Shown here one piece after another: positions 28,301 through 37,015 of a stretch of 64,000 bases of DNA. The stretch spans positions 62,001 through 126,000 of the forward strand of contig JAGASD010000035.1 of NCBI GenBank assembly GCA_017621885.1. The letters run 5' to 3'. This DNA comes from Clostridia bacterium. Lineage in GTDB: Bacteria; Bacillota; Clostridia; Oscillospirales; Acutalibacteraceae. Position 1 is the stretch's first letter. Every line of letters begins with the position of its first letter. Under the pieces are notes generated by a model, which saw only the letters and a program-made list of their open reading frames with translations, did no database searches and was not told the DNA's origin. A program made the position numbers and the translations under genes.

Positions 28301-28365
28301 GCAAGACGTCCCTTCTCCACGGTTTTAAAATCAACGTGGTTTGTTTTATCAAGAACATACTTCAT
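25324..28365 (-). CDS. lacZ: GH2 beta-galactosidase (LacZ type)
   Basis: The 1013-residue enzyme has the five-domain layout of LacZ. The N-terminal jelly roll contains VPCTWQRTGYENPVYIN. The TIM barrel has GVNHHDTHETKGYAM, CVRTSHYPPDPFFIELCDHY, WSLGNESWG (acid/base Glu) and VPFYLCEYCHAMGVGPG (nucleophile Glu). The C-terminal domain has the lacZ small-chain pattern (VGLYYSKVKDEHEPYIRPQDN). It hydrolyses beta-galactosides such as lactose in the cytoplasm. A good GGAGG precedes the ATG. The GNAT-GH78 gene follows in the same operon, suggesting work on a glycan that carries both galactose and rhamnose. Confidence 0.94.
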   Translation of the reverse strand: MKYVLDKTNHVDFKTVEKGRLAPRAYAIPHSKKADAVNADYKTERYNSDIVTVLSGEWDFKYYKKKSKLPATLDTSKVKFDTVNVPCTWQRTGYENPVYINCPFSFDPRVFGLPKGEGVKPPELPEEFSCGIYRKIINIADVEKNYILTFLGVVPCVDLYVNGAFVGYGEAAHNSYEFDITKFLNEGDNEVVVVVYKWCTGSYLEAQDMFRENGIFRDVLLYTYEKTCINDFQAIADKKGKKYNLNIEAELRGVLENVKIKAELYDGEKLLAEETVDGAEKNAITFKSLQVEEWSAEIPRLYELYITLYNADGEVMTIRQYVGFKDIKIKDAVFCFNGKKIKLKGVNHHDTHETKGYAMSFEDLIKDVELMKEFNVNCVRTSHYPPDPFFIELCDHYGLYCVDEADIETHGIWDLGCEGGEISHKLKWAPRYMDRVRRMYFRDRTHPSIIMWSLGNESWGYKCHDKCYEMLKELTDIPVHYEGVCRTRRYHYDVFSEMYTHQDDLIKIREGKRGKQYKEVPFYLCEYCHAMGVGPGALEEYMQIFYSDDIFMGGCIWEWADHTVRHEVNDKYKYEYTYGGDHGEKLHDECFCVDGLFYPDRTPHTGAYNMKVAYRPLRASCLSGNKLTLVNTNRFLSSEGIEVYWECRENGETVACGSFATAIEPEKKAVYKLDLPKVNYDKNTYLNLIYLKGDFEIATEQLTLSEASFIQPTLEMGKVSITSDAEVITIKYPNGAIEFSEETGEMLSYKADGVSVLNKDPVSHKGFLLNFTRAYVDNDRHIMEEWESHNLSNLVVELEDFSAEVKSGVASVSEYFTIYGKKEPLFNASVLYIIGANGVVDIEVAVAPAEDSKEHLYDIPRLGLTFEADKRFSEIEYFGRGEKENYNDFNMHAPVGLYYSKVKDEHEPYIRPQDNSNHSDVSYLKLKSDKGEEILIYSDRKFNFNVHNYTQDSLHKAGHREDLTDEKTTFVTIDGYTKGTGTGSCGPATLPKYSVDASKELTFNFVIAPSKNK

Positions 28366-28518
28366 TTTACTTTCCTCCGTTCAGAGTAGATATACAATAA
28401 CATATTATCATACAGGACATAACATTTCAATTTTAAAAGTAAAAAATATGTACCAAAAATATCGCAATTATTTTTATATTGTGATACAATTACCTTATCA
28501 TTTTTATGGAGCGATATT

Positions 28519-30720
28519 ATGATTTCAGAGGAAGCAAAAATTACGGGAGTTGTCGAAGACATCACCTTTCAGAATGATACCAACGGCTTTACCGTCCTTG
28601 ATATTTCACTTGATAATGAGCTTTTAACCGCAGTAGGAGTAATGCCCGGTGTGTGTGCAGGTGAAACAGTAACACTTACGGGTACATATACAACTCACCC
28701 TTCCTTCGGAAGGCAGTTCAAGGTAACTGCCTTTTCACGCTGTATGCCCGAAACCTCAGAACAGATTTACAAATATCTTGCTTCAGGTGTAATCCGCGGT
28801 GTGGGTCCCAAAAAAGCTATGGCAATCATTGAGCATTTCGGCAGTGACACCCTTGAGATTCTTGAGAACTCACCCGAGGAGCTTGCTATAATAAAAGGCA
28901 TTTCGCAAGAGCAGGCAAAAAATATCGGTGAAGATTTCAAACGGCAATATGCTATGCGCTCCGTTATGCTTGGCCTTGAAAAATACGCCTTTACACCTGC
29001 AGAATGTATAAGAATTTTTAAAAAGTTAGGCGTTCAGGCTGTACAAAAAATTGAAGAAAATCCATACTGCCTTTGTTCTTTCGGATTGGGAATAAGCTTT
29101 GAACGAGCCGAAGAAATTGAAGAAAAGCTTGAAACAAAGCCCCTCCCCGATTTCAGAATTGGTGAAGGTATTATTCACGTAATAAGATACAATTCCGTAA
29201 ACCGCGGACACACCTGTATTCCGCGTGAAAAATTACTGAAGCCTGCCTCTGACCTGCTTGAAATAACTCAGGATGAGGTTGATATTGCAATTGACAAGCT
29301 TATTTCAACAGCGCAGCTTAAATCTGCTGAAATTGACGGCAGGGAATTTGTTTTTATTCCATCGGTTTATCTTGCCGAAAAGAAAATTTCCGAAAGAATA
29401 GGCATAATCGCAAATTTTCCTCCTCAGGGTGCTCCTCACCTTGCAGACTGGATAGACTCAATCGAAAGAAAAAACGATATTAAATATGAGGATTTACAAC
29501 GTCTTGCAATTGCCACCGCCGCTAAAAAGGGTCTGCTTGTTTTAACAGGCGGCCCCGGTACAGGTAAAACCACCACAATCAAAGGTATTATAAGCATCTT
29601 TGAAAAACAAAACCTTGACATTGCTCTTGCTGCGCCTACGGGCAGAGCCGCAAAGCGTATGAGCGAGGTAACAGGTATGGATGCAAAAACCATACACCGT
29701 CTTTTGGAGGTGGAATGGGACGAGGACGACAGACCGGTTTTCCGCAGGAATGCACACAATCCCCTTGACTGCAACGCACTTATTCTTGACGAGCTCTCAA
29801 TGATTGACATTCAGCTTTTTGCAAGTCTTCTTGATGCCCTTCCCCTAGGCTGCAGACTTATTCTTGTCGGCGACAGCGACCAATTACCCCCTGTTGGCAC
29901 GGGTAACGTATTGCAGGATTTAATATCATCCGAGATATTGCCCGTAGTATGTCTTTCTCAGGTTTTCCGTCAGGCACTTGAAAGCAAAATAATTACAAAC
30001 GCACACAAAATAGTGCAAGGTGAAACACCGGACCTGAAAAACGACGGAAAAGACTTTTTTCACCTTGAGCGACCCTCAACTCACCTCACTGCACAGACTG
30101 TTACAGAGCTTTGTGCCGAAAGACTGCCAAAGGCCTACGGATGGGACTCTTTTTCTGATATCCAGGTAATATGCCCTTCAAAAAAAGGCGAAACAGGTAC
30201 GCAAAACCTTAACAAATTACTGCAAGAAGCTTTGAATCCTTCCGAAAAGGGAAAAAGCGAGCTTACGGTTGCAGGGCGGATTTTCCGCACGGGCGACAAG
30301 GTGATGCAGATAAAGAACAATTATAATATTGAATGGAAAAGCCACTCAGAAAAGGGTGTAGGAATTTTTAACGGTGACATTGGTATTCTTACGGACATCA
30401 ATTTAAGCACAGCTATGATTACTGTTAACTTTGACGGCAGAGTTGCTCAAATTCCCGGTGAATATCTCAGTGAATTGGAATTAGCTTATGCAATCACCGT
30501 CCACAAAAGTCAGGGCAGCGAATTCAAGGCGGTTGTTATACCTGCAATTAATGTTGTTCCTAACCTTGCATACAGAAATCTTCTTTATACCGCTGTTACA
30601 AGAGCTCGTGATTTGCTTGTAACCGTAGGAAGTGCACAGACAATCGACGCCATGACGCAAAATGACCGCAAGGCAAAGCGCTACTCTGCATTACAGCATT
30701 TTTTGAGGAATGACAATTAA
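28519..30720 (+). CDS. recD2: ATP-dependent RecD2-type DNA helicase
   Basis: The 733-residue protein is a RecD2 helicase, the form found without RecBC in Firmicutes. An N-terminal OB-like part (ITGVVEDITFQNDTNGFTV) and helix-hairpin-helix repeats (GVIRGVGPKKAMAIIEHFG, IIKGISQEQAKNIG) precede the SF1B motor. The motor has Walker A GGPGTGKTTTI, Walker B LILDELSMID, motif III GDSDQLPPVGTGNVLQD and the final AYAITVHKSQGSEF. It unwinds DNA 5' to 3' and works in repair and recombination. GGAG lies before the ATG. Its stop overlaps the comF-like start (TAATG), so the two genes are coupled. Confidence 0.95.
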   Translation: MISEEAKITGVVEDITFQNDTNGFTVLDISLDNELLTAVGVMPGVCAGETVTLTGTYTTHPSFGRQFKVTAFSRCMPETSEQIYKYLASGVIRGVGPKKAMAIIEHFGSDTLEILENSPEELAIIKGISQEQAKNIGEDFKRQYAMRSVMLGLEKYAFTPAECIRIFKKLGVQAVQKIEENPYCLCSFGLGISFERAEEIEEKLETKPLPDFRIGEGIIHVIRYNSVNRGHTCIPREKLLKPASDLLEITQDEVDIAIDKLISTAQLKSAEIDGREFVFIPSVYLAEKKISERIGIIANFPPQGAPHLADWIDSIERKNDIKYEDLQRLAIATAAKKGLLVLTGGPGTGKTTTIKGIISIFEKQNLDIALAAPTGRAAKRMSEVTGMDAKTIHRLLEVEWDEDDRPVFRRNAHNPLDCNALILDELSMIDIQLFASLLDALPLGCRLILVGDSDQLPPVGTGNVLQDLISSEILPVVCLSQVFRQALESKIITNAHKIVQGETPDLKNDGKDFFHLERPSTHLTAQTVTELCAERLPKAYGWDSFSDIQVICPSKKGETGTQNLNKLLQEALNPSEKGKSELTVAGRIFRTGDKVMQIKNNYNIEWKSHSEKGVGIFNGDIGILTDINLSTAMITVNFDGRVAQIPGEYLSELELAYAITVHKSQGSEFKAVVIPAINVVPNLAYRNLLYTAVTRARDLLVTVGSAQTIDAMTQNDRKAKRYSALQHFLRNDN

Positions 30721-31424
30721 TGAACAAAAAAGATTTTATTCTTTCTCTCTTTTTTCCGAAAAGGTGTAAATTCTGCGAAAAAGTAATTGATTACAGGGAA
30801 CACATCTGCAAAGAATGTGAAGAGAGCCTTCCGATTATTGAAGGGGACGTCTGCAGTAAATGCGGTTGTGAAAAAGCTTTTTGCAACTGTGGTGAAAAAT
30901 CCAGATATTATATGAGTGTTTGTGCACCTTATTATTACAGCGGACCGCCGCGCGAAGCAATAAAACACCTTAAATTCCGCAATGCAAAGCACCTTGCAGA
31001 CGGTCTTGCAGATGATATGGTAAGCTGCTTTAATGAGAGGTACAAAGACCTTGAATTTGATTTTTGCACGTTCGTACCTGCTCACAAATCCACAATCAAA
31101 ATGAGAGGCTACAATCAAGCAGAACTGCTGTGCAGAAGCTTTTCTGAAAAAACGGGTATTCCTTTTTCAGATTTACTGCAAAAAGACTTTAAAACACCTT
31201 CACAGCACACATTGAATGAATCTACAAGAAAAGGCAATCTTCTTGGTGCATTCTCTCTTAGACACAAAATGAAAGAAAGCATACGCGATGCGCGTATACT
31301 TCTTTGCGATGATATTAAAACTACGGGATCAACCTTAGACGAATGTGCAAAAACACTTTTAATAAACGGTGCAGCAGAGGTGCGGTGCATTACCCTTTGT
31401 GTAACAAAAAATGATAAAAAATAA
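30720..31424 (+). CDS. comF: ComF-family phosphoribosyltransferase-like protein
   Basis: This 234-residue protein has the ComF/GntX layout. An N-terminal zinc-ribbon region has paired cysteines (CKFCEKVID, CKEC, CSKCGC, CNCG). A type I phosphoribosyltransferase fold follows, with FVPAHKSTIKMRGYNQAELL and the PRPP loop ILLCDDIKTTGSTLDEC. ComF is needed for DNA uptake during transformation in several Firmicutes, acting with the ComFA translocase, and is linked to handling of single-stranded DNA. Overlap with recD2 by one base suggests joint expression of DNA-processing functions. Competence in this organism is not shown by the sequence. Confidence 0.88.
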   Translation: MNKKDFILSLFFPKRCKFCEKVIDYREHICKECEESLPIIEGDVCSKCGCEKAFCNCGEKSRYYMSVCAPYYYSGPPREAIKHLKFRNAKHLADGLADDMVSCFNERYKDLEFDFCTFVPAHKSTIKMRGYNQAELLCRSFSEKTGIPFSDLLQKDFKTPSQHTLNESTRKGNLLGAFSLRHKMKESIRDARILLCDDIKTTGSTLDECAKTLLINGAAEVRCITLCVTKNDKK

Positions 31425-31464
31425 AAGCGGACTGTAAAAAACGCATTTTTTACAGTCCGTTTTT
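31423..31464. terminator. Terminator after comF
   Basis: CGGACTGTAAAAAA (31428-31441) pairs with TTTTTTACAGTCCG (31446-31459), followed by TTTTT. It also faces the convergent 3D-domain gene. Confidence 0.9.
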
Positions 31465-31466
31465 GA

Positions 31467-32759
31467 TTAAAGAACGTAAATTATAACATCACGTCTACCC
31501 CAGTTAACGCACTGTGCTTCTGAATTCATATACAAGTCAACAGTCCAGTCAACATCATTGATATAGCTGCCGGTATCAGCTGCTATACAATAACCGTAAA
31601 CGTATCTGCCGTCTGCAGAAACAATATACATTTCGGTGCCATACGGAATTTCTTTGGGGTCAACAGCAATGTAGCCTGTCTGTGCTCTCTTACCGGTTGA
31701 GGTAGTACCGCCGGGGATACAATAAGCTGTTGCTTTTGCATTGATAACCGATGAATAGTTTGTAGGAATACCGTTTGAGCCTATTGTAAGGTATGAGGGA
31801 ACCGCAAGCTCACTGATGGGTGTTCCTATGGGAAGTGTTGAGGGATATGTTTTTACGGGTGCGCTTGCAACGGGCTTAGAAGCAACCGGTTTTTCTTTTG
31901 TACCGATTTTAACAACCTCATTAACAGGCTCTAAAACAACGTCCTCTGATAAAACAGTTGAGCTGTTGAGCTCGCCGTTAACATAACGATCCTGATAAAC
32001 GATTGCCTTTGAACCGTTTACACCCTCTTTAACGACCTTTTTCTCGTTTTTGTAAATTGAACTGTCATATGAGGTTTCTGTTTCATATTCCAATTCTTCT
32101 GTTTCTGTTCTTTCTTTAACAGTAACTCTGAAAACTTCAATTTCCATGCCGTCTTTAAGTGCCGTTTCTTTCGAAGGTACTGTAAAATCCTCTTCCGAAA
32201 GAACAATACCGCTTAAAGCGAGAGCATCTGCTACTGTTTCACCTGAAATATTTTTTTCAAGTGTTTTTCCGTCTGCTTTGATTACAACATCATAGAGATC
32301 ATAAATCTCAATTACCATTCCGTCTTCAAGAAGGTCGCCTGCTGCGTAATTGAGAGCAGTGCTTCTGGGAAGTGTTATGCCGGCTGCTTTAAGAGCATCA
32401 CCGACTGTGCCTGAAGTACAAATGGTGTGTGAAGTGCCGTCGAAACTGTTGATAGTTACTTTAACACCTCGTCTGATGATAATTGCGCTGCCGTCTTCAC
32501 CTGTGAAATTTGTGAAGCTTACGCTGTCACCATACGCTTCGTTTACTGTGATTCCTGCATTTTCGAGAACCTTTGAAGCATCTGTTTCAGCAGTTGAAAC
32601 AACAACGACTGATTCACCGTCGTAAATTGTAACATCGTACATTACGGGCGGTACGGCGAAGGCTGTGACTGAAAAGAAGAACAATGCCGCCATTACCAAG
32701 AGAGTGAATCTCTTGAGGGGCGATGTCACCGCTTTTTCGCCTATTTTTCTAACTGTCAT
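31467..32759 (-). CDS. Secreted DUF348/G5/3D-domain cell-wall protein (YabE/Rpf-like)
   Basis: The 430-residue protein has a basic N-terminus and one hydrophobic segment (FTLLVMAALFFFSVTAFA), so it is exported. It carries three DUF348 (YabE) units within about residues 30-190, a G5-like stretch with VTVKERTETEELEYETE and KEGVNGSKAI, and a C-terminal 3D domain (KATAYCIPGG, GYIAVDPKEIPYGTEMYI, AADTGSYINDVDWTVDLYM). The Asp residues in the last block match the lytic-transglycosylase-like site of 3D/MltA proteins. Such proteins remodel peptidoglycan during outgrowth. The start at 32759 has AAGGAG 9 nt upstream; the in-frame ATG 21 nt earlier does not. A 170-nt structured leader precedes it. Confidence 0.88.
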   Translation of the reverse strand: MTVRKIGEKAVTSPLKRFTLLVMAALFFFSVTAFAVPPVMYDVTIYDGESVVVVSTAETDASKVLENAGITVNEAYGDSVSFTNFTGEDGSAIIIRRGVKVTINSFDGTSHTICTSGTVGDALKAAGITLPRSTALNYAAGDLLEDGMVIEIYDLYDVVIKADGKTLEKNISGETVADALALSGIVLSEEDFTVPSKETALKDGMEIEVFRVTVKERTETEELEYETETSYDSSIYKNEKKVVKEGVNGSKAIVYQDRYVNGELNSSTVLSEDVVLEPVNEVVKIGTKEKPVASKPVASAPVKTYPSTLPIGTPISELAVPSYLTIGSNGIPTNYSSVINAKATAYCIPGGTTSTGKRAQTGYIAVDPKEIPYGTEMYIVSADGRYVYGYCIAADTGSYINDVDWTVDLYMNSEAQCVNWGRRDVIIYVL

Positions 32760-32765
32760 GGTATA

Positions 32766-32930
32766 AATCTCCTTAGACAAGCAACTGAACGGATTGTTGC
32801 CCCTACATCTCCTTATTTACGAGGGAACCGAAAAGTTGCCGTTTTAGGCAGTTTTTGTCAACAATAATGCGCCGAATTGCCAAAGTTCGACACAATACTG
32901 CCGGCAAAAATGCCGCAGTTATCCTATGGC
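32766..32930 (-). promoter_or_regulatory. Structured 5' leader of the DUF348/G5/3D gene, class unknown
   Basis: The predicted transcript has TTGCCA and TGGCAA enclosing a hairpin in which ACTGC-GGCA pairs with TGCCGGCAGT. A second domain has AACTGCC/GGCAGTT-type and GCAACT/AGTTGC stems closing an inner loop with GGTTCCC and AGGGG. It does not match the ydaO/c-di-AMP motif or other riboswitches I know, although that class often precedes such genes. The regulatory role is inference. Confidence 0.45.
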
Positions 32931-32937
32931 AAATGTT

Positions 32938-32965
32938 ATTATACTCATCCGCTAAAAAAAGTCAA
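32938..32965 (-). promoter_or_regulatory. Promoter of the DUF348/G5/3D gene
   Basis: On the minus strand TTGACT (32965-32960) and TATAAT (32943-32938) are 16 nt apart. Transcription would start near 32930, which gives a long leader. Confidence 0.8.
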
Positions 32966-33162
32966 ATTCAAAAAAAAGATGATTTTGTGAACTTTTCACA
33001 AATATTGTGAACACAAAAATTAACAAAACCCTACATTTAGTGCTTTTTCTCAAAAAACCCACAACACACCCCCCTTTTCTTTTGGCAATTTTGCAGAAAT
33101 TACAAACTGTAACATTTAATAATGCACAAATAGGGGCATTTTTATCAATTTGTAATTATTTA

Positions 33163-33191
33163 TTGACACAAGTCTTTAAAAAAGCCATAAT
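33163..33191 (+). promoter_or_regulatory. Promoter of the cca gene
   Basis: TTGACA (33163-33168) and CATAAT (33186-33191) are 17 nt apart, about 30 nt before the start codon. Confidence 0.75.
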
Positions 33192-33221
33192 AAAGCTATA
33201 ATAAATAAACGGAGTAAAAAA

Positions 33222-34538
33222 ATGGAAATTATTTTACCTGAAGAGGTTATGACTATTATAGAATACCTTGAACGTGCGGGGCACAAGGCCTTTTGCGTCG
33301 GCGGTGCAGTAAGGGACAGTATTATGGGGCTGACTCCCGGTGACTGGGATATAACCACATCTGCCCTCCCCCACGAAACAACTGAAATTTTCAAGGATTT
33401 CAGAACAATTGACACAGGGCTTAAACACGGCACGCTTACTGTTATTATAAACCGCAAGCCCTTTGAGGTTACCACCTTCAGAATTGACGGTGAATACGGG
33501 GACAACAGACACCCCGAAAGCGTAGAATTTACACGAGACATAAAAAATGACCTTGCAAGAAGAGATTTCACCGTTAATGCCATTGCCTACAGCAAGGCTG
33601 ACGGAATTGTAGACTTATACGGCGGCAGAGATGATATATATAATGGTATAATAAGAACCGTGGGTAATCCTGACAAGCGCTTCCGAGAGGACGGTTTGAG
33701 AATAATGAGAGCGTTGCGTTTTTCCGCAACCCTCGGTTTTAAAATTGAAGAAACCACCGCAAAAGCGATTCACAGAAACAAAGAATTATTGAAAAATATA
33801 TCAGTTGAAAGAATTGCCGTAGAACTGACAAAACTTATCTGCGGTAAAAATGCATTTAATATTCTTATGGAATACCCCGATGTATTTTCTGTTTTCATAC
33901 CCGAGATTAAAAGCGCAGTAAGCTTTACACAATACGGTGAAAAGCACGCTTACGATGTATGGGAGCATATATGCCACACGGTTGATACAATTCCTGCAGA
34001 TAAAACTTTGCGCCTTACTATGCTTTTGCACGATTTGGGCAAGGTGCCCACACACAAGCTTAACGAAAAAGGCGACAGCACCTTTAAAAACCACGCAGCC
34101 GTAGGCGGAGAAATGGCAAAAGAAATCCTCACACGGCTTAAATTTGACAAAAAAACAATAAACCGCGTCTCTTTCCTTGTGGGTTGCCACGATTTTGAGC
34201 CCCCCGAAACAAAAACAGAGCTAAAGCACCATTTAAAGGTAAAAACTCCCGAAGACATCCGCACTCTGCTTATAATAAAGAAAAGTGACCGGGGTGCTTT
34301 AAGCGAAAAATACAGAGATATAAGCGAGGGCACGGCACAGACTCTTAAATGGTTGCAAGAAATCGAAGAAAACAATGAATGTTGTACATTAAAAGACCTT
34401 GCAGTCACAGGTAAGGATATTAACGCAGCAGGCATTACCGGGGAAGATGTAGGAAAAGCTTTAAACGTACTCCTTGATGCTGTAATTGAAGGCAAGGTTC
34501 AAAACAAAAAAAGCCATTTATTGACATACTTATTATAA
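33222..34538 (+). CDS. cca: CCA-adding tRNA nucleotidyltransferase
   Basis: The 438-residue enzyme repairs or adds the 3' CCA of tRNAs. The class II nucleotidyltransferase head has FCVGGAVRDSIMGLTPGDWDITTSA with the catalytic DxD, then HGTLTVI and RRDFTVNAIAY. The RNA-binding neck has DGLRIMRALRFSATLGF, and a C-terminal HD domain has LLHDLGKVPTH. No second tRNA-nucleotidyltransferase gene is in the window, so whether the pathway is split (separate A- and CC-adding enzymes) cannot be told. GGAG precedes the ATG. It is followed by a GH2 gene with a 42-nt gap. Confidence 0.93.
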   Translation: MEIILPEEVMTIIEYLERAGHKAFCVGGAVRDSIMGLTPGDWDITTSALPHETTEIFKDFRTIDTGLKHGTLTVIINRKPFEVTTFRIDGEYGDNRHPESVEFTRDIKNDLARRDFTVNAIAYSKADGIVDLYGGRDDIYNGIIRTVGNPDKRFREDGLRIMRALRFSATLGFKIEETTAKAIHRNKELLKNISVERIAVELTKLICGKNAFNILMEYPDVFSVFIPEIKSAVSFTQYGEKHAYDVWEHICHTVDTIPADKTLRLTMLLHDLGKVPTHKLNEKGDSTFKNHAAVGGEMAKEILTRLKFDKKTINRVSFLVGCHDFEPPETKTELKHHLKVKTPEDIRTLLIIKKSDRGALSEKYRDISEGTAQTLKWLQEIEENNECCTLKDLAVTGKDINAAGITGEDVGKALNVLLDAVIEGKVQNKKSHLLTYLL

Positions 34539-34580
34539 TAGTATAAAATAAAAGGTATAATATAAGAAAGGGTGTTACAA

Positions 34581-36941
34581 ATGCGCACAGCACATGCTCT
34601 TAACTTCGGTTGGAAATACTCCCCCGTATTTTCAGATGAAATGATAAAAAAGGATTATGACGACAGTAAATTTCAGACTGTTGACATTCCCCACGCAAAC
34701 AAAGAATTACCTTTAAACTATTTTGATGAGAAATCATACCAGTTTGTGAGCTGTTACCGTAAAGCCTTTGATTTAAAGAAAACAAAGGGCAACCGCTATA
34801 TTCTTCATTTTGAAGGCGCCGCTGTTTATTCCAAGGTTTATCTCAATGATAAATTTATCGGCGAATATAAAGGGGCATACAACCGCTTCAGCTTTGACAT
34901 TACCGACGACATCAAGTCAAAGGGAAACATTCTTGTTGTTGAGCTTGACTCGACAGAACGCAACGAAATCCCCCCCTTCGGCAATGTTGTTGACTACCTT
35001 GTTTACGGCGGTATATACCGTGAGGTATGGATTGAAGAGGTAAGTGATATTTATATTGATAACGCTTTTGTAAGAACTCTCAATGTTCTTCAACCTAAAA
35101 AGGTGCTTGATATTGACGTTACGCTTTCAGAGAGCACGAGCGGTACACTTACCTTCACCCTTTTTGACGGTGACCAAAAAATCGGAGAAAGAAGCACAGC
35201 TTTCAGCGGTAAGGTGATTAACGCAAAATGGGCTGTTTCAGACATCACTTTATGGGATATTGACAATCCCCATCTCTATACCATATATATTAAGCTTAAC
35301 GACAGCGACGAAACATCTGTACGCTTCGGCTTCAGAGAATGCCGCTTTATGAAGGATGGCTTCTATCTTAACGGCAAAAAAATTAAAATCCGCGGTCTCA
35401 ACCGTCACCAGAGCTTCCCCTACGTTGGTTACGCTATGCCGAAAAACGTTCAGAGAGCAGATGCTGACCTTCTTAAATATGAGCTCGGTTTAAACCTTGT
35501 AAGAACTTCACACTACCCCGACAGCATTCACTTCCTTGACCGCTGTGATGAAATCGGTCTTCTTGTGTTTACGGAAATGCCCTCATGGCAGTATCTCGGT
35601 GAGGGTGAATGGCGCGACATTTGTCTTGATAACGTCCGCAGAATGGTTCTTCGCGACAGAAACCACCCCTGTGTTATCCTTTGGGGTGTGCGCGTAAACG
35701 AGGGTCTTGACTGTGACGAATTTTATGAGGAAACAAACCGAGTTGCAAGAGAGCTTGACAACACCCGTCAGACGGGCGGTGTAAGAAATATGCCCTTCAG
35801 CCATCTTCTTGAAGACGTTTACACTATGAACGACTTTATTCATTCAGGCGGAGCAATTAATCTTTTACCCCCCGCGCTTGTTACAAAATCTCTTAAAGCT
35901 CCTTACCTTGTTACAGAGCATAACGGTCATATGTACCCCACAAAGAGCTTTGATAAAGAGGGCGTAAGAACAGAGCACGCTCTCAGGCACACAAGAGTTC
36001 TCAACTCCGCTTACGGTAATCCCCGCACAAGCGGTGCTATCGGCTGGTGTATGTCCGACTACAACACACATAAAGACTTCGGCAGCGGTGACAGAATCTG
36101 CTACCACGGTGTTACAGATATGTTCCGTGTGCCCAAGCTCGGTGCGGCAATTTACCGTTCACAGTGTGAGGATAAGCCCTTCCTTGAGGTTTCATCTGCT
36201 ATGGATATCGGTGAGCATCCCGGCGGAACAATCGGCGACGTTTGGGTATTTACAAACTGCGAATACGTAAAGCTTTATAAAAACGGCAAATACACAAGCA
36301 CAATTTACCCTAAGGATTCAAAATTCAAGAACCTTCCCCACCCCCCGATGATTGCATCTGACTTTATAGGTGATTCACTCACAACTGATGACGGTCTTGA
36401 TCCCAAAGCGGCAGCACTTCTTACAGATACACTTGTTGCTGCACAGACAAAGCAGTGGAAATTACCTCCCTCAAAATTCTTAAAAGCCGGGGCTGCTATG
36501 GTTGTTGGTAAAATCCCCTTTAACCGAATGTTCGATATTGTTACAAAATATATCGGCGGTTGGGGTAACGAGCAGATAACCTACGCATTCGAAGGCTACA
36601 TTAACGGTGAATGCGTTGCAACGGTTACAAGAACAGCCGTTACGGAGCTTCAGCTTGACGTCAAAGCAGACTGTGACACTCTCCGCGAGGGTGACACCTA
36701 CGATGCAACCCGTATCCAGATTATTGCCCGTGACCAGAACGGAAACCGAGTTCCCTTTGCAGACAGTGCTGTTAAGGTTACGGTTAAGGGTGCTGCTTCA
36801 ATTATCGGTCCTTCGGAATTCCCCCTTATCGGCGGCGACAGAGCATTCTGGATAAGAACAAACGGTGAAAAGGGTGCCATTTCCGTTACTATTGACGCTA
36901 AAGGCATCGGCAAGGTTAAACTTGACTTAAAGAGCGAATAA
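34581..36941 (+). CDS. GH2 family beta-glycosidase (second copy, non-LacZ type)
   Basis: The 786-residue protein has the GH2 order of sugar-binding, Ig-like and barrel domains: GAAVYSKVYLNDKFIGEYKG, YGGIYREVWIE, IRGLNRHQSFPYVGYAMP, LVRTSHYPDSIHFLDRCDE, ILWGVRVNEG (acid/base Glu after Asn) and APYLVTEHNGHMYP (nucleophile Glu). The C-terminal Ig-like region resembles those of BIG/DUF4982-type GH2 enzymes rather than LacZ. Sugar specificity (galactose, glucuronate or other) is not clear. It shares the two catalytic Glu with LacZ at 25324, but the acid/base loop WGVRVNEG is unusual against WSLGNES. I chose ATG 34581 with AAAGGG 8 nt upstream; a GTG start 9 nt earlier is possible. Confidence 0.88.
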   Translation: MRTAHALNFGWKYSPVFSDEMIKKDYDDSKFQTVDIPHANKELPLNYFDEKSYQFVSCYRKAFDLKKTKGNRYILHFEGAAVYSKVYLNDKFIGEYKGAYNRFSFDITDDIKSKGNILVVELDSTERNEIPPFGNVVDYLVYGGIYREVWIEEVSDIYIDNAFVRTLNVLQPKKVLDIDVTLSESTSGTLTFTLFDGDQKIGERSTAFSGKVINAKWAVSDITLWDIDNPHLYTIYIKLNDSDETSVRFGFRECRFMKDGFYLNGKKIKIRGLNRHQSFPYVGYAMPKNVQRADADLLKYELGLNLVRTSHYPDSIHFLDRCDEIGLLVFTEMPSWQYLGEGEWRDICLDNVRRMVLRDRNHPCVILWGVRVNEGLDCDEFYEETNRVARELDNTRQTGGVRNMPFSHLLEDVYTMNDFIHSGGAINLLPPALVTKSLKAPYLVTEHNGHMYPTKSFDKEGVRTEHALRHTRVLNSAYGNPRTSGAIGWCMSDYNTHKDFGSGDRICYHGVTDMFRVPKLGAAIYRSQCEDKPFLEVSSAMDIGEHPGGTIGDVWVFTNCEYVKLYKNGKYTSTIYPKDSKFKNLPHPPMIASDFIGDSLTTDDGLDPKAAALLTDTLVAAQTKQWKLPPSKFLKAGAAMVVGKIPFNRMFDIVTKYIGGWGNEQITYAFEGYINGECVATVTRTAVTELQLDVKADCDTLREGDTYDATRIQIIARDQNGNRVPFADSAVKVTVKGAASIIGPSEFPLIGGDRAFWIRTNGEKGAISVTIDAKGIGKVKLDLKSE

Positions 36942-36964
36942 TACTATAATAATACACCTATAAA

Positions 36965-36988
36965 CCGTCTCTCCCATTCGAGAGACGG
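36965..36988. other. Hairpin between GH2 gene and metG
   Basis: CCGTCTCTC (36965-36973) pairs perfectly with GAGAGACGG (36980-36988), but no T tract follows. It could be a weak terminator or a leader structure of metG. Confidence 0.5.
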
Positions 36989-37015
36989 TAATAAATACAG
37001 ACAGGAGACAAGAAA

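Noticed and set aside
32766-32930. ydaO (c-di-AMP) riboswitch
   Set aside because: The conserved ydaO core elements could not be matched by eye.
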